Assembly: GCA_964356415.1 (NCBI GenBank)
Contig: CAYHHK010000017.1
Location: forward strand, 1 to 44,807
Direction of reading: 5' to 3'
Length of the DNA: 44,807 nt
Source of the DNA: JAPLDB01 sp964356415
GTDB lineage: Bacteria > Bacteroidota > Bacteroidia > AKYH767-A > 2013-40CM-41-45
Of this stretch, positions 42,424 through 44,807 are shown in pieces. Position 1 is the first letter of the stretch. Each line of letters begins with the position of its first letter. The notes under the pieces are model-generated. The model had not been told where the DNA came from and ran no database searches. It was given only the letters and a program-made list of their open reading frames with translations. A program made the position numbers and the translations under genes.

Positions 42424-43398
42424 ATGAGTTTAATCGTTGAAAATTTTTCTTCTGTAAAGCCAATGACTGCTGCACAATCAGCCGTAATCCGGACGCTGAT
42501 TTATTTTGACATTTTCAAACACCCGCTAAAAGGGGTTGAAATTTCAGATCTCATTCATCGACAGGGCGTTTCTGCAAGTGAAATTGAGAAGGCTGTCGCT
42601 GACCTTACCAGTCAAGGAATCATCGGATATCATAAGGGGTATTATTTTCTGAACAACAATGCCGGCATTATCGAAAGAAGACTAAGAGGGGAAATCGTTG
42701 CAGCCAAATCGCTTGAAACTGCAAAAAGGTATTCAAAGCTGATCTCAAAATTTCCATTCGTCAGAGCAATCGCATTGTCAGGTTCGTTGTCAAAAAATTA
42801 TATGGATGATCAATCAGACATTGATTATTTTATCATCACAGCGAAGGGCAGGATGTGGGTGGCGCGCACACTTCTCGTTCTCTATAAAAAAATATTTCTA
42901 TTCAACTCACATAAGAATTTTTGTGTGAACTATTTCTTATCTGAGGACTCGCTTAATATTCCTGATAAAAATATTTTCACTGCAACAGAAGTTTCTTTTC
43001 TCATTCCCACGTATGATTACAACTTATACAATAGTTTCAGGGAAGCGAATACATGGGTAAAGGATCATCTGCCTAAATTTCCATTGCGCGGGAAAGATCA
43101 TATCATTGAAGAAGAAAAACGCACGCTGAAAAGAATCATTGAGAAAATACTTTCAGGTTTAATTGGCGAACAACTTGACACCTTTTTTTTCCGGTTTACA
43201 GTCAAATTCTGGAAAAAGAAGTTCAAGCATTTCGATGACAGCACGTTTGATTTCCGCCTGCGCTCAAGAAAAAATGTTTCCAAACATCACCCGCTGGGAT
43301 TTCAGGAAAAAGTACTGAGCAGCTTCGCCAAAAACATTATAGAATTTACCCACGCCCATCATATTTCCCTTCATGCCGAAGATCCTGTTTACGCATAG
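42424..43398 (+). CDS. Nucleotidyltransferase-domain protein with N-terminal winged-helix-like region
   Basis: 324 residues from ATG 42424 (MSLIVENFSSVKPM); a TTG five codons upstream is less likely. Residues about 15-80 look like a winged helix (RTLIYFDIFKHPLKGVEISDLI, then SEIEKAVADLTSQGIIGYHKGYYFL). Residues about 110-150 hold the nucleotidyltransferase motif: LSGSLSKNYMDDQSDIDYFII, that is GS followed by DxD. The C-terminal half is basic and mostly helical. No signal peptide. Small proteins of this kind transfer a nucleotide to a protein or a small molecule; the target is unknown. Its 3' end overlaps the next gene by 26 bp in another frame, so the two are translationally coupled and likely work together. 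Confidence 0.75.
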   Translation: MSLIVENFSSVKPMTAAQSAVIRTLIYFDIFKHPLKGVEISDLIHRQGVSASEIEKAVADLTSQGIIGYHKGYYFLNNNAGIIERRLRGEIVAAKSLETAKRYSKLISKFPFVRAIALSGSLSKNYMDDQSDIDYFIITAKGRMWVARTLLVLYKKIFLFNSHKNFCVNYFLSEDSLNIPDKNIFTATEVSFLIPTYDYNLYNSFREANTWVKDHLPKFPLRGKDHIIEEEKRTLKRIIEKILSGLIGEQLDTFFFRFTVKFWKKKFKHFDDSTFDFRLRSRKNVSKHHPLGFQEKVLSSFAKNIIEFTHAHHISLHAEDPVYA

Positions 43399-44807
43399 CT
43401 ATTTTCTTCGTTTTGATCCCAAACAGTTTCGGCAAATGCAACCGTATCCGCCATTGGGGACACTTTCGGCTGCATCCATAATACGCGAGGAAGGACATGA
43501 TGTAACCCTCTTCGATCCCATGTTTTCCGCTTCGCCGCATGAAATAATTCCTCAACTTGAAAAAGAAAAACCGAAATACCTTGCCATTGTAGACGATGGG
43601 TTCAATTACCTCACGAAGATGTGCCTCACAAACATGCGTGAAGCAGCATTTGAAATGATCTCTCTGGCAAAAAAAAGCGGGATTGCCGTCATTGTTAATA
43701 GCAGTGATTCCACAGACCATTACGAAATGTACCTGGATCAAGGTGCTGATTATATCGTAACAGGAGAAGTTGAGTTTTCTTTGAAGGAGCTTATCAAGAA
43801 CATCCAAAACGGATCAACCGATATGCAATCTGTTGAAGGAATTATTTTTAGAATCAACAACAAGACCATCGTCACAAAAAAAAGAAGCGTACTGACAGAC
43901 CTTGATTCGCTGCCTTCTCCGGCATGGGATCTAGTAGATCTTGAAGAATATAAAAAACGTTGGCTTGGTCGATCAGGTTATTTTTCGCTCAACATCAGCA
44001 CCACACGTGGTTGTCCGTTCAAATGCAACTGGTGTGCGAAACCGATATACGGAAACCGTTACAATGTGCATTCTCCGGAGCGTATCGTAAGAGAACTGAA
44101 AATGCTTCAGTCAACATACGGCGTAAACCATTTCTGGATGACTGATGACATCTTCGGATTAAAACCCGGATGGATCAAAAGATTTTCTGAACTTATCCAA
44201 ATAGAGAAATTGAATATCCGGTTCAAGATCCAGTCGCGGGTTGATTTACTTTTACAGGAGGACAACACCAAAGCACTGGCTGCAGCCGGATGTGAAACAG
44301 TATGGGTGGGCGCTGAAAGCGGTTCACAAAAAATTCTCGACGCCATGGACAAAGGCACAAGGGTTGAGGAGATTTACGAAGCATCGCGCCTGTTGAAAAA
44401 ACAGCACATCAATGTTGCTTTCTTTTTGCAATTCGGATATCCGGGAGAAACCAGAGAAGATATTCAGCGAACTTTAGACATGGTATTGGAACTTATGCCC
44501 GATGATATTGGCGTAAGTGTTTCTTATCCGTTGCCCGGAACAAAATTTTACGAAAGTGTAAAAAATCAACTTGTTTCAAAAGCAAATTGGACAGACAGTG
44601 ATGAACTAGCTTTGATGTTTAAAAACAATTTTCCTTCGGGCTTTTATAAAGAATTGCAGCGTTATCTGCACAAGCGATTCAGGAGCAGGCAAGGCTTGCT
44701 TACCCTGAAAAGACTTTTCAACGATCCCACTTCAATTTCAGCAAGTAGCATCATCGGCCTGGGCAAAGCACCATTTCATTATGCAGGGAGTTATGTACAC
44801 AAATTAA
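43373..44807 (+). CDS. B12-binding-domain radical SAM protein (partial, runs off right edge)
   Basis: 478 residues visible and still open at the window end. ATG 43373 lies inside the previous gene, and the first residues MPKILFTHSYFLRFDP fit the family, while no later Met gives a complete N-terminal fold. Residues 1 to about 140 form a cobalamin-binding-like Rossmann domain (YPPLGTLSAASIIREEGHDVTLFD, VIVNSSDST, YIVTGEVEFSLKELI). The radical SAM core starts at about residue 205 with TTRGCPFKCNWC (CxxxCxxC cluster, 44000-44035), followed by WMTDDIFGL, GAESGSQKILDAMDKGT, FGYPGETREDI and SYPLPGTKFY. It uses SAM and a 4Fe-4S cluster, with possible cobalamin, to methylate or rearrange an unactivated carbon. 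Coupled to the nucleotidyltransferase gene by overlap. Confidence 0.85.
   Translation, partial: MPKILFTHSYFLRFDPKQFRQMQPYPPLGTLSAASIIREEGHDVTLFDPMFSASPHEIIPQLEKEKPKYLAIVDDGFNYLTKMCLTNMREAAFEMISLAKKSGIAVIVNSSDSTDHYEMYLDQGADYIVTGEVEFSLKELIKNIQNGSTDMQSVEGIIFRINNKTIVTKKRSVLTDLDSLPSPAWDLVDLEEYKKRWLGRSGYFSLNISTTRGCPFKCNWCAKPIYGNRYNVHSPERIVRELKMLQSTYGVNHFWMTDDIFGLKPGWIKRFSELIQIEKLNIRFKIQSRVDLLLQEDNTKALAAAGCETVWVGAESGSQKILDAMDKGTRVEEIYEASRLLKKQHINVAFFLQFGYPGETREDIQRTLDMVLELMPDDIGVSVSYPLPGTKFYESVKNQLVSKANWTDSDELALMFKNNFPSGFYKELQRYLHKRFRSRQGLLTLKRLFNDPTSISASSIIGLGKAPFHYAGSYVHKL

Overview
The window reads as a scaffold of an environmental Bacteroidota genome, most like the Chitinophagia/Saprospiria/Sphingobacteriia side of the phylum. 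The evidence is: secreted proteins ending in type IX secretion (T9SS) type A sorting domains; GEVED and Ig-like modular surface proteins; a Wzi-family capsule protein, a DUF5686 protein and a GH92 glycosidase; promoters with the phylum's TAnnTTTG -7 box; and start codons that mostly lack a Shine-Dalgarno sequence. Three runs of exactly 100 N (5114-5213, 17026-17125, 30012-30111) are scaffold gaps of unknown true length, and each distorts the annotation around it. I saw no rRNA, tRNA, transposase, integrase or CRISPR array.

Layout. 1-6203 (minus): one giant modular surface protein, open at the left edge and interrupted by the first gap, which falls inside a duplicated Ig+GEVED module. 6692-10510 (minus): two more T9SS-sorted secreted proteins. 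10582-23223 (minus): a surface-polysaccharide locus. It starts with a WlbA/WlbB/WlbC-like set (sugar dehydrogenase, acetyltransferase and aminotransferase that should make a 2,3-diamino-uronic acid nucleotide sugar), then a GT4 glycosyltransferase, a bi-domain oxidoreductase, an alpha/alpha-barrel protein, a DUF354 protein, an atypical sugar transferase without the usual membrane helix, and a Wzi-like outer-membrane protein. 23738-26263: a YbdL-like methionine aminotransferase (plus) convergent with a TCR/Tet-type MFS exporter (minus). 26478-33071 (minus): a T9SS-sorted BNR/sortilin-type propeller protein and a GH92 glycosidase with a discoidin domain, which look like one 2197-residue reading frame only because of the third gap. 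33166-40446: DinB-like protein, DUF5686 protein, M3 peptidase, CrtZ-like carotene hydroxylase and a glutaryl-CoA-type dehydrogenase. 40739-44807 (plus): a GT87-type membrane glycosyltransferase, a nucleotidyltransferase and an overlapping B12-binding radical SAM protein cut by the right edge.

How the parts fit. The 10.5-23.2 kb block can be read as precursor synthesis (WlbABC-like), assembly (GT4, sugar transferase, DUF354) and surface attachment (Wzi-like). The polymerase, flippase and export genes (Wzy, Wzx, Wza, Wzc) and the UDP-GlcNAc 6-dehydrogenase are not in the window. The T9SS cargo and GH92 enzyme fit a surface-attached life on complex glycans.

The most unusual content is between the genes. 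At least five families of intergenic repeats are present. The most striking is a roughly 100-112 bp two-hairpin element found four times: the stem positions and spacing are kept while the stem sequences change in a compensating way (12286-12384, 12477-12586, 15477-15584, 36302-36413). The others are a 25-bp TACTAAAT/TACGAAT satellite that touches start codons, a long inverted repeat shared by two convergent genes, a GC-rich hairpin that supplies the last residues of the CrtZ-like protein, and GC-rich palindromes near 8.5 kb.
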